From the NCBI RefSeq assembly GCF_014084105.1, contig NZ_CP048289.1:7387922-7451921 (forward strand): DNA of 64,000 nucleotides. The letters run 5' to 3'. Source of the stretch: Streptacidiphilus sp. P02-A3a. GTDB taxonomy: Bacteria; Actinomycetota; Actinomycetes; Streptomycetales; Streptomycetaceae. Below the pieces are notes generated by a model, which was not told the origin of the DNA, searched no databases, and worked only from the letters and a program-made list of their open reading frames with translations. This document shows, in pieces, positions 25,397 to 37,126 of the stretch. The position numbers were made by a program, and so were the translations under genes. Numbering within the stretch: position 1 is the stretch's first letter; every line of letters begins with the position of its first letter.

Positions 25397-26182
25397 TCAG
25401 CCTACTGCCTGGTTCCGATACCGGACGATCTTCACGAACTCCTCCGGGTCCAGCGCCGCGCCACCGATCAGCGCGCCGTCGACATCCGGCTTCGCCATGA
25501 TCCCGGCCGCGTTCGAGGCCTTGACCGAACCGCCGTAGAGCACCCGGACCTTGTCCGCCAGCTCCTGGTCGTAGAGCTCGGCGAGCCGGGCCCGGATCGC
25601 GCCGCAGACCTCCTGCGCGTCCTCGGGGGTGGCCACCTCGCCGGTGCCGATCGCCCAGACCGGCTCGTAGGCGATGACGATGCGCTCGGCGTCCGCCGCC
25701 TCGACGCCGTCGAGGGCGCCGTCGAGCTGGGCCAGGGTGTAGGCGACCTGGTTCCCGGCCTTGCGGACCTCCAGGCCCTCGCCGACGCACAGGATCGGCA
25801 GCACGCCCCACTTGAAGGCGGCCTTGACCTTGGCGTTGATGATCGCCTCGGTCTCGCCGTGGTACTGGCGGCGCTCCGAGTGGCCGATGGCCACGTAGGT
25901 GCACTGGAGCTTGGCCAGCATCGGGCCGGAGATCTCGCCGGTGTAGGCACCGGAGTCGTACGCGGAGATGTCCTGCGCGCCGTACTTGATCTTCATCTTG
26001 TCGCCGTCGACCAGGGTCTGCACCGAGCGCAGGTCCGTGAACGGCGGCAGGACGGCGACCTCGACGGCCGCGTAGTCCTTGTCGGTCAGCGAGAAGTGGA
26101 GCTTCTGGGTGTGCGCGATGGCCTCAAGGTGGTTGAGGTTCATCTTCCAGTTGCCCGCCATCAGCGGGGTACGCGTGCTCAT
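25397..26182 (-). CDS. tpiA: Triosephosphate isomerase
   Basis: TpiA interconverts dihydroxyacetone phosphate and glyceraldehyde 3-phosphate. The 261-residue protein shows the full set of active-site elements: NWKMN with Lys13, the catalytic His in IGHSERR (about 100), the catalytic Glu in [11 protein letters not shown] (about 172), and the phosphate-binding YGGSV near 220. The ATG at 26182 lies 3 nt after the pgk stop, indicating one operon with pgk. Confidence 0.98.
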   Translation of the reverse strand: MSTRTPLMAGNWKMNLNHLEAIAHTQKLHFSLTDKDYAAVEVAVLPPFTDLRSVQTLVDGDKMKIKYGAQDISAYDSGAYTGEISGPMLAKLQCTYVAIGHSERRQYHGETEAIINAKVKAAFKWGVLPILCVGEGLEVRKAGNQVAYTLAQLDGALDGVEAADAERIVIAYEPVWAIGTGEVATPEDAQEVCGAIRARLAELYDQELADKVRVLYGGSVKASNAAGIMAKPDVDGALIGGAALDPEEFVKIVRYRNQAVG

Positions 26183-26185
26183 GTG

Positions 26186-27391
26186 TCAGTTCTCCAGTGC
26201 GGCGAGGCCGGGGAGGGTCTTGCCCTCCAGGTATTCGAGGCTGGCGCCGCCACCCGTCGAGATGTGGCTGAAGGTCTTCTCGTCGAAGCCGAGGATGCGC
26301 ACGGCCGCGGCCGAGTCGCCGCCGCCGACCACCGAGAAGGCGTCGCCCGCGGACAGCGCCTGGGCGACGGCCCGGGTCCCGGCGGCGAAGGCCGGGTGCT
26401 CGAACACGCCCATCGGGCCGTTCCAGAACACCGTCCTGGCGTCGGCCAGCTTGCTCGCGAACAGCACGGCCGAGGCCGGACCGATGTCCAGGCCCATCTT
26501 CCCGGCCGGCATCGCGTCCGCCGGGACCACCTCGAAGTCGTCGACCGCGGCCCCGCCCTTGACGTCGGGGAAGGTCGCCGAGACGGCGGCGTCGACCGGG
26601 AGCACGAACTCCACGCCGGTGGCCTCGGCGCGCTTCAGGTACTCCAGCACGGTCGGGATCTGGTCGGCCTGGAGCAGGCTGCTGCCGACCTCGTGGCCCT
26701 GGGCCGCGAGGAAGGTGAAGGCCATGCCGCCGCCGATGAGGATCCGGTCGGCCTTGCCGAGCAGGTTGTCGATCACGCCGAGCTTGTCGGAGACCTTGGA
26801 GCCGCCGAGCACCACCACGTACGGGCGCTCGACCTCCTCGGTGAGCCGCTTGAGCACGGTCACCTCGGCCGCGATCAGCAGGCCGACCGCGTGCGGCAGC
26901 CGCGCCGGGAGGTCGTAGACCGAGGCGTGCTTGCGGTGCACGGCGCCGAAGCCGTCACCGACGTAGAGGTCGGCGAGGGTCGCCAGCCGGTCCGCGAAGG
27001 CGCCGCGCTCGGCGTCGTCCTTGCTGGTCTCGCCCGGGTTGAAGCGCAGGTTCTCCAGCAGCAGCACCTGGCCGTCGGCGAGCGCGGCCACGGCGGCCTC
27101 GGCGCTCGGGCCGACCGTGTCGGTGGCGAAGGCGACGTCCTGGTCCAGGATCTCGCCGAGGCGCACGGCCACCGGAGCGAGGCTGTACTGCGGGTCGGGC
27201 TCGCCCTTGGGGCGGCCCAGGTGCGAGGCGACGATCACCTTGGCGCCTGCGGCGACCAGCTTGGCGATGGTCGGGGCGACGGCGCGGATCCGGCCGTCGT
27301 CGGTGATGGTGGTGCCGGACAGCGGCACGTTGAGGTCGGCGCGGACGAAAACCCGCTTGCCGGCGACGTCGAGGTCGTCGATGGTCTGCAC
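26186..27391 (-). CDS. pgk: Phosphoglycerate kinase
   Basis: Pgk makes ATP from 1,3-bisphosphoglycerate. The 401-residue two-domain protein has the [11 protein letters not shown] substrate-binding segment near residues 14-24, [11 protein letters not shown] near 57-67, the hinge region, and the nucleotide-binding GGGDSAAA motif near the C-terminus. It follows gap in the same direction but is separated from it by a terminator at 27450-27485, so pgk-tpiA-secG-rbpA probably has its own promoter in 27392-27449. Confidence 0.98.
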   Translation of the reverse strand: MQTIDDLDVAGKRVFVRADLNVPLSGTTITDDGRIRAVAPTIAKLVAAGAKVIVASHLGRPKGEPDPQYSLAPVAVRLGEILDQDVAFATDTVGPSAEAAVAALADGQVLLLENLRFNPGETSKDDAERGAFADRLATLADLYVGDGFGAVHRKHASVYDLPARLPHAVGLLIAAEVTVLKRLTEEVERPYVVVLGGSKVSDKLGVIDNLLGKADRILIGGGMAFTFLAAQGHEVGSSLLQADQIPTVLEYLKRAEATGVEFVLPVDAAVSATFPDVKGGAAVDDFEVVPADAMPAGKMGLDIGPASAVLFASKLADARTVFWNGPMGVFEHPAFAAGTRAVAQALSAGDAFSVVGGGDSAAAVRILGFDEKTFSHISTGGGASLEYLEGKTLPGLAALEN

Positions 27392-27449
27392 GGTCTGGAA
27401 CTCCTGGTGGGACCTTGATGGGAGGGTACGGAGTCGGCGGCGATCACGC

Positions 27450-27485
27450 AGGCAGGGCCCGGACGCTGGCGTCCGGACCCTGCCT
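27450..27485 (-). terminator. gap terminator
   Basis: AGGCAGGG (27450-27457) pairs with CCCTGCCT (27478-27485), and CCGGACG (27459-27465) with CGTCCGG (27470-27476), with a 4-nt loop and one unpaired base on each side. It lies between gap and pgk. Confidence 0.9.
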
Positions 27486-27506
27486 CACATCATTGTGTCG
27501 CGCTGG

Positions 27507-28586
<1,080 letters not shown>

Positions 28587-28627
28587 CTACCTCGCGAGCG
28601 TGGCCTGGGGCACATCAGGCCGCGCCG

Positions 28628-28653
28628 GGAGCCGCGCGGCGCTGCGCGGCTCC
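28628..28653 (-). terminator. Terminator of the uvrC-rapZ-yvcK-whiA operon
   Basis: GGAGCCGCGC (28628-28637) and GCGCGGCTCC (28644-28653) form a 10-bp stem with a 6-nt loop, 37 nt beyond the whiA stop. Confidence 0.8.
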
Positions 28654-28689
28654 GGCTCGGACGCCTCTCGGACACGGCCCTGCGACCCC

Positions 28690-29676
28690 TCAGCCCGCGA
28701 CCATCTCCTCGGCCTCGGAGAGGTTGTGCTCGGTGCTGGGCAGACCGAGTTCGGAGGCCCGCTTGTCCGCCATCGCCAGCAGCCGGCGGATCCGCCCGGC
28801 CACCGCGTCCTTGGTCAGCGGCGGGTCCGCCAGCGAGCCCAACTCCTCAAGTGAGGCCTGCTTGTGCTCCATGCGCAGCCGACCGGCCGCCGCCAGGTGC
28901 TCCGGGACCTCCTCGCCCAGGATCTCCAGTGCCCGCTGCACCCGTGCCCCGGCCGCGACCGCCGCCCGCGCCGAGCGGCGCAGGTTGGCGTCGTCGAAGT
29001 TGGCCAGCCGGTTGGCGGTGGCCCGGACCTCGCGGCGCATCCGCCGCTCCTCCCAGGCCAGCACCGACTCGTGCGCGCCGAGCCGGGTCAGCAGCGCGCC
29101 GATCGCGTCGCCGTCCCTGATCACCACCCGGTCCACCCCGCGGACCTCGCGGGCCTTGGCCGGGATGCCCAGCCGCCGGGCCGCGCCGACCAGGGCCAGC
29201 GCCGCCTCCGAACCGGGGCAGGTGACCTCCAGCGAGGAGGACCTGCCGGGCTCGGTGAGCGAGCCGTGCGCCAGGAAGGCCCCGCGCCAGGCCGCCTCGG
29301 CGTCACAGGTCGCCCCGGAGACCACCGCCGGGGGGAGACCCCGGATCGGGCGTCCGCGCCCGTCCACCAGGCCCGTCTGCCGGGCCAGCAGTTCGCCGTC
29401 CTTCACCACCCGCACCACGTACCGGCTGCCGCGCCGCAGACCGCCGGGAGCCATCACCACCAGCTCCGAGGAGTGTCCGAAGATCTCCAGCAGATCCTTG
29501 CGCAGTCGTCGTGCCGCGACCCCGGTGTCCAGCTCCGCCTCGATCACGATGCGTCCGCTCACAATGTGCAGACCACCCGCGAACCGCAGGATCGCCGACA
29601 CCTCCGCCTTGCGGCAGCAGGCCCGGGTGACGGGGAGCCGGCTGATTTCGTCCTTCACCGCTGCCGTCATCGCCAT
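28690..29676 (-). CDS. whiA: Sporulation regulator WhiA
   Basis: WhiA is required, with WhiB, to switch aerial hyphae to sporulation septation; it is a homing-endonuclease-like fold fused to a C-terminal helix-turn-helix. The 328-residue protein shows the N-terminal WhiA region ([18 protein letters not shown]), the LAGLIDADG-like central part ([16 protein letters not shown]) and the DNA-binding C-terminus ([25 protein letters not shown]). GGAAGGA (29684-29690) is 7 nt before the ATG at 29676, favouring it over the ATG at 29670. The start overlaps the end of yvcK by 10 nt. Confidence 0.97.
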   Translation of the reverse strand: MAMTAAVKDEISRLPVTRACCRKAEVSAILRFAGGLHIVSGRIVIEAELDTGVAARRLRKDLLEIFGHSSELVVMAPGGLRRGSRYVVRVVKDGELLARQTGLVDGRGRPIRGLPPAVVSGATCDAEAAWRGAFLAHGSLTEPGRSSSLEVTCPGSEAALALVGAARRLGIPAKAREVRGVDRVVIRDGDAIGALLTRLGAHESVLAWEERRMRREVRATANRLANFDDANLRRSARAAVAAGARVQRALEILGEEVPEHLAAAGRLRMEHKQASLEELGSLADPPLTKDAVAGRIRRLLAMADKRASELGLPSTEHNLSEAEEMVAG

Positions 29677-30683
29677 GGCGCGATCCTTCCATGCATCCTG
29701 AAGATCCGGTCGTACGCGGCGGCCAGAAGCTCCGGGTCGTGTCGCCCGGTGGCCTGGATCCCGTCCAGCGCCGCGACGTTGTCGAGCACGAGTTCGGCTC
29801 CGAGCCGCTTGGCGGCGCCGCGCAGCGCCTCCGGGTCGGCCACCGCCTCCCGGTCGGCCAGCACGAAGTCGACGGTCAGATCCGGCGCGTGCTCCTGGAA
29901 GACCTCCAGGTGCCGCTGCGGCGAGAAGCCCTCGGTCTCCCCCGGCTGGGCAACCAGGTTCAGCGCCAGCACCTTTCGGCCCCGCGCCTCGACCAGTGCG
30001 GACCGCAGTTGAGGCACCATCAGGTGCGGCAGCACGCTGGTGAACCAGGAGCCGGGGCCGAGCACCACCCAGTCCGCCTCCAGCACCGCCGCCAGCGCCT
30101 CCGGCACCGCCGGAGGGTCCTGCGGCAGCAGCCGCACCGACTCCACCTCGCCCGGGGTGACCGCCACTTCGGCCTGGCCGCGGACGGTGTCGACCCGGTC
30201 CGGGTACGCCGGGTCCAGGCCGCGGACGGTCGCCTCGATGTCCAGGGGCACCGCCGACATCGGCAGCACCCGGCCGTGCGCGCCGAGCAGCCGCCCGACG
30301 TACTCCAGCGCCGCCACCGGGTCGCCCAGCTTCTCCCACAGCGCCACGATCAGCAGGTTGCCCACCGCGTGGCCGTGCAGGTCGCCGTCGCTCTGGAAGC
30401 GGTGCTGGATCACCTCGGACCAGGTGCGGCCCCACTCGTCGTCGCCGCACAGCGCGGCCAGCGCCTTGCGCAGGTCGCCCGGGGGCAGCACCCCCAACTC
30501 GGCGCGCAGCCGCCCGCTGGAGCCGCCGTCGTCGGCCACGGTGACCACCGCCGTCAGCTCGCCGGTGAGCCGGCGCAGCGCCGACAGGGTGGCGGACAGT
30601 CCCTGCCCGCCGCCCAGCGCGGTGATCCTCGGGGCCTCGCGACGGCGGCGGGTCTGCCGACCACCCAAGATGTGTGACGCCAC
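29667..30683 (-). CDS. yvcK: YvcK/CofD-like protein (gluconeogenesis factor family)
   Basis: This 338-residue protein belongs to the YvcK family, needed in other bacteria for growth on gluconeogenic carbon and for cell-shape control, and structurally related to the phospholactate transferase CofD. Motifs are [17 protein letters not shown] near 20-36, [14 protein letters not shown], and the later [10 protein letters not shown] and [14 protein letters not shown]. It starts at the GTG at 30683 with AAAGGGG upstream, and overlaps whiA. The order rapZ-yvcK-whiA is conserved across Gram-positive bacteria. Confidence 0.94.
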   Translation of the reverse strand: MASHILGGRQTRRRREAPRITALGGGQGLSATLSALRRLTGELTAVVTVADDGGSSGRLRAELGVLPPGDLRKALAALCGDDEWGRTWSEVIQHRFQSDGDLHGHAVGNLLIVALWEKLGDPVAALEYVGRLLGAHGRVLPMSAVPLDIEATVRGLDPAYPDRVDTVRGQAEVAVTPGEVESVRLLPQDPPAVPEALAAVLEADWVVLGPGSWFTSVLPHLMVPQLRSALVEARGRKVLALNLVAQPGETEGFSPQRHLEVFQEHAPDLTVDFVLADREAVADPEALRGAAKRLGAELVLDNVAALDGIQATGRHDPELLAAAYDRIFRMHGRIAPWR

Positions 30684-30709
30684 CCGTGCCCCTTTGCTGC
30701 TCTGCGCGG

Positions 30710-31624
30710 CTACTCGCGGCCCATGTCCCGGTGCACCAGCACCGTCTCCAGGCCGTCGGCGGTCAAGCGCTTGGCGAGCCGTTCCGACATGGCGACGCTG
30801 CGGTGCTTGCCTCCGGTGCAGCCTACGGCAAGTGTCATATACCGCTTGCCCTCGCGCCGGTAGCCCTCGGTCACGATGCGCAACAGATCGGCGTACTGGT
30901 CCAGGAACTCCTTGGCTCCCGGCTGGTCGAAGACGTAGCGGGCGACCTCCTCGTCGGTACCGGTGCGGGCCCGGAGTTCCGGAACCCAGTGCGGATTCGG
31001 CAGGAACCGGCAGTCCACCACCAGGTCGGCGTCCACCGGCAGGCCGTACTTGAAGCCGAAGGACATGACCGTGGCCCGCAGTTGCGGCTCCTGGTCGTCG
31101 GCGAACTGCGCGTCCATCTTGGCCCGCAGCTCGTGCACGTTCAGGCTGGAGGTGTCGATCACCAGGTCCGCCTCGCCGCGCAGGTCGCGCAGCAGCGCGC
31201 GCTCCTGGGCGATGCCGTCGACGATCCGGGCGTCGCCCTGCAGCGGGTGCGGACGGCGGACGCTCTCGAAGCGCCGCACCAGGGCGTCGTCGGAGGCCTC
31301 CAGGAAGACCACCCGCAGCCGCACGCCGCGCTGCTCCAGGTCCTCCAGCGAGGCCAGCAGGTCGTCGAAGAAGCTCCGCCCGCGGACGTCCACCACGGCC
31401 CCTATCCGGGCCACCGCGCCCTGGGAGCGCGCGCCGAGCTCGACCATCGTCGGTATCAGCGACGGCGGCAGGTTGTCGACGACGAACCAGCCGAGGTCCT
31501 CCAGGCACTTCGCGGCCGTGCTGCGGCCCGCCCCGGACATGCCGGAGATGATCACCAGCTCCGGCACGTTGTCGGTCGCCTCGGTGGGGCCCCCACCACC
31601 GGCGGTACTACCGGACACACTCAC
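30710..31624 (-). CDS. rapZ: RapZ-like (YvcJ) nucleotide-binding protein
   Basis: This 304-residue P-loop protein is of the RapZ/YvcJ family. In E. coli RapZ is an RNA adaptor, and the role in actinobacteria is not settled. The Walker A-like motif is GMSGAGRST (about 28-36), with arginine in place of the usual lysine. The C-terminal domain has [17 protein letters not shown] and [11 protein letters not shown]. The GTG at 31624 lies in the uvrC stop (GTGA), so it is translationally coupled to uvrC. Confidence 0.94.
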   Translation of the reverse strand: MSVSGSTAGGGGPTEATDNVPELVIISGMSGAGRSTAAKCLEDLGWFVVDNLPPSLIPTMVELGARSQGAVARIGAVVDVRGRSFFDDLLASLEDLEQRGVRLRVVFLEASDDALVRRFESVRRPHPLQGDARIVDGIAQERALLRDLRGEADLVIDTSSLNVHELRAKMDAQFADDQEPQLRATVMSFGFKYGLPVDADLVVDCRFLPNPHWVPELRARTGTDEEVARYVFDQPGAKEFLDQYADLLRIVTEGYRREGKRYMTLAVGCTGGKHRSVAMSERLAKRLTADGLETVLVHRDMGRE

Positions 31625-33660
31625 TTCTGTTCCCCGCTTTCGGTCGCATCAGTACAAACAACGCCCGCGGTCGTCTGCGGCTTCCCTGTGTCACTCGGAC
31701 GAGTGACATCACCCTCCGTGAGGTTTTCCGTGCGGCTTTCCTCGGACAGGATCTCACCGGTCGCCATGTTGACCGTAGGAGCAGCGGGTGTCTGTGAGGC
31801 CAACGCTGCCACAACAGCTTCCGCCGTGCGCCGCCCGACGCCCGGGACCTTGCAGATCTCGTCGACGGTGGCGGCTCGCAGTTTCCGCACCGACCCGAAG
31901 TGCTTGAGCAGCGCCTGGCGCCGGGTCTCGCCGAGCCCGGGGACGTCGTCCAGCCCCCCGGTGGTGAGCCGCTTGGCGCGCTTCTGGCGCTGGTAGCTGA
32001 TCGCGAAGCGGTGCGCCTCGTCGCGGACCCGTTGCAGCAGGTAGAGGCCCTCGCTGCTGCGGGGCAGCACCACCGGGTCGTCCTCGCCGGGCAGCCAGAC
32101 CTCCTCCAGCCGCTTGGCCAGCCCGCACAGGGCGACGTCGGTGATGCCGAGCTCCATCAGCGCCCGCTGCGCGGCGGCCACCTGCGGCTCGCCGCCGTCG
32201 ACCACGATCAGCTGCGGCGGGTAGGCGAAGCGGCGCGGGCGGCCGGTCTCCTCGTCCCGCTCCTTGGGCTGCTCGGTGTGCCGGAACCGGCGGGTGATCA
32301 CCTCGTGCATGGAGCGGACGTCGTCCTGCCCCTCGAAGCCCTTGATCGCGAACCGCCGGTACTCGCTCTTGCGGACCAGGCCGTCCTCGAAGACCACCAT
32401 CGAGGCCACCACGTCCTGGCCCTGGAGGTGCGAGATGTCGTAGCACTCGATCCGCAGCGGGGCGCTCTCCAGGCCCAGCGCGTCGGCGATCTCCTGTAGC
32501 GCGACGCTGCGGGTGGTCAGGTCGGAGGCCCGCTTGGTCTTGTGCAGGGCCAGCGCCTGGGCGGCGTTGCGGGCGACGGTCACCATCAGCTCGCGCTTGT
32601 CGCCGCGCTGCGGGACCCGCAGGTCCACCCCGCTGCCGCGCCGCCCGGCGAGCCACTCGGCGAGCGGCTCGACCGGGTCGGGCAGCGCCGGGACCAGCAC
32701 CTCGCGGGGCACCCCCTCGCCGCTCTCCTCGCCGTAGAGCTGGAGCAGGGCGTGCTCGACCAGCCCGGCGGTGTCCACGTTCTCCACCCGGTCGGTGACC
32801 CAGCCGCGCTGGCCGCGCACCCGGCCGCCGCGCACGTGGAAGATCTGGACGGCGGCCTCCAGCTCGTCCTCGGCGATGGCCAGCAGGTCGGCGTCGGTGC
32901 CGTCGGCGAGGACCACGGCGTTCTTCTCCATCGCCAGCCTCAGCGCCTCGATGTCGTCCCGCAGCCGCCCGGCCCGCTCGTACTCCATCGCGGCGGCGGC
33001 GTCCCGCATCTCCTGTTCCAGGCGCCGCAGGTAGGTGCCGGTCCGCCCGGCCATGAAGTCGCAGAACTCCTCGGCGAGCTCCCGGTGGTCCGCCGCCGAG
33101 ATCCGGCCGACGCAGGGCGCCGAGCACTTGCCGATGTAGCCGAGCAGGCAGGGGCGGCCGATCTGCTCGGCGCGCTTGAACACCCCGGCCGAGCAGGTCC
33201 GCACCGGGAACACCCGGAGCATCAGGTCGACCGTCTCCCGGATCGCCCAGGCGTGGCCGTACGGGCCGAAGTAGCGCACCCCGCGCCGCTTCGGGCCGCG
33301 CATCACCTGGACCCGGGGGAACTCCTCGTTCAGGGTGACCGCGAGCGAGGGGTAGCTCTTGTCGTCCCGGTACTTCACGTTGAAGCGCGGGTCGAACTCC
33401 TTGATCCAGCTGTACTCCAGCTGCAACGCCTCGACCTCGGTGCCGACCACGGTCCACTCGACCGAGGCGGCGGTGGTGACCATCTGCCGGGTGCGCGGGT
33501 GCAGGTTCGCCAGGTCCTGGAAGTAGCTGCTGAGCCTCGGACGCAGGCTCTTGGCCTTGCCGACGTAGATCACCCGGGAGTCCGCGTCACGGAACTTGTA
33601 GACGCCCGGGGACGTCGGGATCTGCCCGGGCGCGGGCCGGTAGGCGGACGGGTCGGCCAT
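31621..33660 (-). CDS. uvrC: Excinuclease ABC subunit C
   Basis: UvrC makes both incisions in nucleotide excision repair. The 679-residue protein shows the GIY-YIG endonuclease ([21 protein letters not shown], about 17-37), the four-Cys region ([16 protein letters not shown]...CSAPC), the UVR helix ([21 protein letters not shown]), the RNase H-like nuclease domain ([24 protein letters not shown]) and the C-terminal helix-hairpin-helix pair ([27 protein letters not shown]). It ends with a Thr/Glu-rich tail. The ATG at 33660 matches the family start; the reading frame continues far upstream but reads antisense over other genes and is rejected. It heads the operon with rapZ, yvcK and whiA. Confidence 0.97.
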   Translation of the reverse strand: MADPSAYRPAPGQIPTSPGVYKFRDADSRVIYVGKAKSLRPRLSSYFQDLANLHPRTRQMVTTAASVEWTVVGTEVEALQLEYSWIKEFDPRFNVKYRDDKSYPSLAVTLNEEFPRVQVMRGPKRRGVRYFGPYGHAWAIRETVDLMLRVFPVRTCSAGVFKRAEQIGRPCLLGYIGKCSAPCVGRISAADHRELAEEFCDFMAGRTGTYLRRLEQEMRDAAAAMEYERAGRLRDDIEALRLAMEKNAVVLADGTDADLLAIAEDELEAAVQIFHVRGGRVRGQRGWVTDRVENVDTAGLVEHALLQLYGEESGEGVPREVLVPALPDPVEPLAEWLAGRRGSGVDLRVPQRGDKRELMVTVARNAAQALALHKTKRASDLTTRSVALQEIADALGLESAPLRIECYDISHLQGQDVVASMVVFEDGLVRKSEYRRFAIKGFEGQDDVRSMHEVITRRFRHTEQPKERDEETGRPRRFAYPPQLIVVDGGEPQVAAAQRALMELGITDVALCGLAKRLEEVWLPGEDDPVVLPRSSEGLYLLQRVRDEAHRFAISYQRQKRAKRLTTGGLDDVPGLGETRRQALLKHFGSVRKLRAATVDEICKVPGVGRRTAEAVVAALASQTPAAPTVNMATGEILSEESRTENLTEGDVTRPSDTGKPQTTAGVVCTDATESGEQK

Positions 33661-33870
33661 CAGGACGCCCCCGTCGGGCGCGCCGGGGCCGGCCGGTGCA
33701 CACGAGGTCGTGACATGCGAGTACTCCCCTGGAAACGGATGAACCCAGACACTGGAGACCCTAGCGCCCGGCACCGACACGGCGTCGGGCCAAGCCCGCA
33801 CCGGGCGGGCGGCTCCGGACGGCTCCGGACAGCGGAGCCCGGCGGCGATGGTGTGAAGATTGAAGGCACC

Positions 33871-35955
33871 ATGCGCACTCTGCTGATAGACAACTACGAC
33901 TCCTTCACCTACAACCTCTTCCACTACCTGGCCGAGGTCAACGGCCGGGAGCCCGAGGTCGTGGTGAACGACGACCCCCGCTGGCGGCCGGAGCGGCTGG
34001 CGGAGTTCGACAACGTGGTGCTCTCCCCCGGCCCCGGGCACCCGCGGCGCCCGGGCGACTTCGGCCTCTGCCGGGAGGTCCTGGAGCTCGGCGGGCTGCC
34101 GGTGCTCGGTGTCTGCCTGGGACACCAGGGCATCGCGGCGCTGTACGGCGGCCGGGTGGACCGGGCGCCGGAGCCCTTCCACGGGCGGCTCTCGCCGGTA
34201 CTGCACGACGGGACCGGCCTGTTCGCCGGGCTGCCCTCGCCGTTCCCGGCGGTGCGGTACCACTCCCTGGCCGTGGACCGGCTGCCGGACGAGCTGGAGG
34301 CGACGGCCTGGACCCCGGACGGGATCCTGATGGGTCTGCGGCACCGCGACCGCCCGCAGTGGGGGGTGCAGTTCCACCCGGAGTCGATCGGCAGCAGCCA
34401 CGGCCGGGAGCTGCTGGCCAACTTCCGCGCGCTGACCGAGCGCCACGGCGTCCGGCCGCGCCCGGTCGGGCCGCGCCGGGGCCCGGCGGCCCCGCGGCCG
34501 CGCCCGGCGGCGGCGCGGCGGCTGCGGGTGCTGGCCCGGGCGCTGCCCACCCGCTGGTCGGACGAGACCGCGTACGACGCGCTGTTCCGCGGCGGCGACC
34601 ACGCGTACTGGCTGGACAGCAGCCGTCCGGACGCCGGGCTCGGCCGGTTCTCGGTGATGGGCGACGCGGCGGGCCCGCTGGCCCGGGTGGCCACCGCCGA
34701 CGTCGGCGCGGGCACGGTCACCGTCCGCGCCGACGGTGCCACCGAGGTCGTCAGCGGCGGCTTCCTGGACTGGCTGGACCGCGACCTGGCGGGCATCCGC
34801 ACGGAGGTGCCCGAGCTGCCCTGCGGCTTCGCCCTGGGCTGGGTCGGCTACCTCGGCTACGAGCTGAAGGCCGAGTGCGGCGCGGACCCGGCGCACCGCT
34901 CCGAGGACCCGGACGCGGTGCTGGTCTTCAGCGACCACGGCCTGGTGCTCGACCACGCCACCGGCAGCACCCACCTGCTGGCGCTCGCCGAGGACGGCGC
35001 GGAGACCGCCGCCCGCGCCTGGCTGGACCGGGCCGAGCAGCGGCTCCGGGCCGCCGCCGGACGCCGGGACCGCCCGGCCGAGCCGCCCGCGCCGGTGCCC
35101 GAGCTGGGGCTGCGGCACGAGCACGGCGCGTACCTGGAGCTGATCGACGCCTGCCTGCGGGAGATCGCGGCGGGCGAGACCTACGAGGTGTGCCTGACCA
35201 ACCTGATCGAGGCGGACTGCGAGCTCGACCCCTGGCAGAGCTACCGCTGGCTGCGCCGGAACAGCCCGGCCCCGTTCGCGGCGCTGCTGGAGTTCGGCGG
35301 CCTCAGTGTGCTGAGCACCTCCCCGGAGCGGTTCCTGCGGATCGGCGCGGACCGGACGGCCGAGGCCAGGCCGATCAAGGGCACCCGCCCGCGCGGCGCG
35401 ACCGAGGCGGAGGACCGGGCGCTGGCCGCGGAGCTGCTGGCCAGCGAGAAGGACCGGGCCGAGAACCTGATGATCGTGGACCTGGTCCGGAACGACCTCG
35501 GGCGCTGCGCGGAGGTCGGCTCGGTCGACGCTGGGGACATCCTCCGGGTGGAGACCTACGCCCGGGCCCACCAGCTGGTCAGTACCGTGCGGGCGCGGCT
35601 GCGGGCGGACTCCTCGCCGGTGCGGTGCGTCCGGGCGGCGTTCCCGCCCGGGTCCATGACCGGCGCGCCGAAGCTGCGGACCATGCGGCTGCTGGACCGG
35701 CTGGAGGGCGGCCCGCGCGGCGTCTACTCCGGGGTGATCGGCTACTTCTCGCTGACCGGGGCGGTCGACCTGAGCGTGGTGATCCGCACCGCGGTGCTCA
35801 CCCCCGGGCGGCTGCGGTACGGCGTCGGCGGCGCGGTGATCGCGCTGTCCGACCCGCGGGAGGAGGTCGCCGAGACGGCGGTGAAGGCCGCCCCGGTCCT
35901 GGCCCTCACCGGCGCCCGGTTCCCGCTCCGCCGACCGCAGCCGCTGCTGCGCTGA
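33871..35955 (+). CDS. pabAB: Aminodeoxychorismate synthase, fused glutaminase and synthase (PabA-PabB)
   Basis: The 694-residue protein fuses a class I glutamine amidotransferase with a chorismate-using synthase, making 4-amino-4-deoxychorismate, the precursor of p-aminobenzoate. The amidotransferase (about 1-190) has the nucleophile Cys82 in VCLGHQG and the His/Glu pair in FHPES near 171. The synthase half (about 220-690) has PIKGTRPRG, whose lysine marks aminodeoxychorismate rather than anthranilate synthases, and [11 protein letters not shown] near the C-terminus. The start is the ATG at 33871; a GTG at 33853 is possible. Fused forms occur both in folate synthesis and in antibiotic clusters. 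Here it stands alone, 211 nt from divergent uvrC, so a folate role is most likely. Confidence 0.93.
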   Translation: MRTLLIDNYDSFTYNLFHYLAEVNGREPEVVVNDDPRWRPERLAEFDNVVLSPGPGHPRRPGDFGLCREVLELGGLPVLGVCLGHQGIAALYGGRVDRAPEPFHGRLSPVLHDGTGLFAGLPSPFPAVRYHSLAVDRLPDELEATAWTPDGILMGLRHRDRPQWGVQFHPESIGSSHGRELLANFRALTERHGVRPRPVGPRRGPAAPRPRPAAARRLRVLARALPTRWSDETAYDALFRGGDHAYWLDSSRPDAGLGRFSVMGDAAGPLARVATADVGAGTVTVRADGATEVVSGGFLDWLDRDLAGIRTEVPELPCGFALGWVGYLGYELKAECGADPAHRSEDPDAVLVFSDHGLVLDHATGSTHLLALAEDGAETAARAWLDRAEQRLRAAAGRRDRPAEPPAPVPELGLRHEHGAYLELIDACLREIAAGETYEVCLTNLIEADCELDPWQSYRWLRRNSPAPFAALLEFGGLSVLSTSPERFLRIGADRTAEARPIKGTRPRGATEAEDRALAAELLASEKDRAENLMIVDLVRNDLGRCAEVGSVDAGDILRVETYARAHQLVSTVRARLRADSSPVRCVRAAFPPGSMTGAPKLRTMRLLDRLEGGPRGVYSGVIGYFSLTGAVDLSVVIRTAVLTPGRLRYGVGGAVIALSDPREEVAETAVKAAPVLALTGARFPLRRPQPLLR

Positions 35956-36177
35956 CCCGCGGCGCTGGCCTGGGGCACTGACCTGGGGGGATGACGGCTG
36001 CCCCGGCTTCGGCGGGTCGTCCCCGGGCCGCCGGGCGGAGGTGGCACAGTGGCGGACCGGCTCCGCGCCCGCCCCGCCGGAATACCGGACCCGGCGCCGG
36101 TGCTCGGGAAGGGGGGCGGTGGGCCGCCCCGCCGTCCGCCGGAGCGGCGTCCGCCGTTCCACCCGAAGGAGCCGAGC

Positions 36178-37104
36178 ATGCCCCAGGCAGTCAGGTACGA
36201 CCGTTTCGGCGAGTTGGACGTCCTGCGGGTGGTGGAGGTGCCACGGCCGGTGCCGGGCCCCGGCCAGGTCCTGGTGGAGGTCCGGGCGGCCGGGATCAAC
36301 CCGGGCGAGTCCAGCATCCGGCGGGGCCAGCTGCACCAGCGCTGGCCGTCGACCTTCCCCTCCGGGCAGGGCAGCGACCTGGCCGGGGTGGTGGTCGAAC
36401 TCGGCCCCGAGGTGAGCGGGTTCGCCGTCGGCGACGAAGTCCTCGGGTTCACCCACGACCGGGCCAGCCAGGCCGACCTGGTGCTCGCCCGGGCCGACCG
36501 GATCGTGCCCAAGCCCGCCAGTGTCTCCTGGGAGGCCGCCGGGGCCCTGTACGTCGCCGGGGCGACCGCGTACGCGGCGGTGCGGGCGGTCGGGCTGCGG
36601 GCCGGGGACACCGTCGTGGTGGCCGGCGCGGCGGGCGGGGTCGGCTCGCTCACCGTCCAACTGGCCAGGAACGCCGGGGCGGTGGTGATCGGCGTGGCGG
36701 GCGCGGACAACCACGACTGGCTCCGCGGGCACGGGGTGCTGCCGGTGGCCTACGGCGAGGGGCTGGCGGACCGGATCCGGGCCGCCGCCGACGGTCCGGT
36801 GGACGCCTTCATCGACCTGTTCGGCGCGGACTACGTGAAGCTGGCGATCGAGCTGGGCGTGCCGCGGGACCGGATCGACACCATCATCAACTTCGCCGAC
36901 GCCGAGGCCTACGGGGTGAAGAGCGAGGGCAGCAACGAGGCCTCCACCGCCGAGGTACTGGGCATCCTGGCCGGGCTGCTGGACCAGGGCACGCTGGAGG
37001 TGCCGATCGCGGCGGTCTACCCGCTCAGCGAAGTCCAGGAGGCCTTCCGGGAGTTGGAGAAGCGGCACACCCGGGGCAAGATCGTGCTGCGCCCCGGGGG
37101 CTGA
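36178..37104 (+). CDS. NADP-dependent quinone oxidoreductase-like protein (zinc-free MDR family)
   Basis: This 308-residue medium-chain reductase resembles quinone oxidoreductases. The N-terminal GroES-like domain includes [18 protein letters not shown], and the nucleotide-binding motif is [16 protein letters not shown] (about 145-160). It lacks the zinc-binding cysteine and histidine set of alcohol dehydrogenases. GAAGGA (36165-36170) precedes the ATG at 36178. It converges with the nitronate monooxygenase-like gene (22 nt between stops). The substrate is unknown. Confidence 0.9.
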   Translation: MPQAVRYDRFGELDVLRVVEVPRPVPGPGQVLVEVRAAGINPGESSIRRGQLHQRWPSTFPSGQGSDLAGVVVELGPEVSGFAVGDEVLGFTHDRASQADLVLARADRIVPKPASVSWEAAGALYVAGATAYAAVRAVGLRAGDTVVVAGAAGGVGSLTVQLARNAGAVVIGVAGADNHDWLRGHGVLPVAYGEGLADRIRAAADGPVDAFIDLFGADYVKLAIELGVPRDRIDTIINFADAEAYGVKSEGSNEASTAEVLGILAGLLDQGTLEVPIAAVYPLSEVQEAFRELEKRHTRGKIVLRPGG

Positions 37105-37126
37105 GGCTCACGCGGTCGGCCGCCCG

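Noticed and set aside
24563-27418. A long plus-strand frame over rbpA, secG, tpiA and pgk
   Set aside because: Antisense to four genes with clear motifs; the translation is repetitive and motif-free.
33661-37068. A 1,100-codon N-terminal extension of uvrC
   Set aside because: It runs antisense over pabAB and the quinone oxidoreductase gene, has no recognisable domain, and uvrC has a normal start at 33660.
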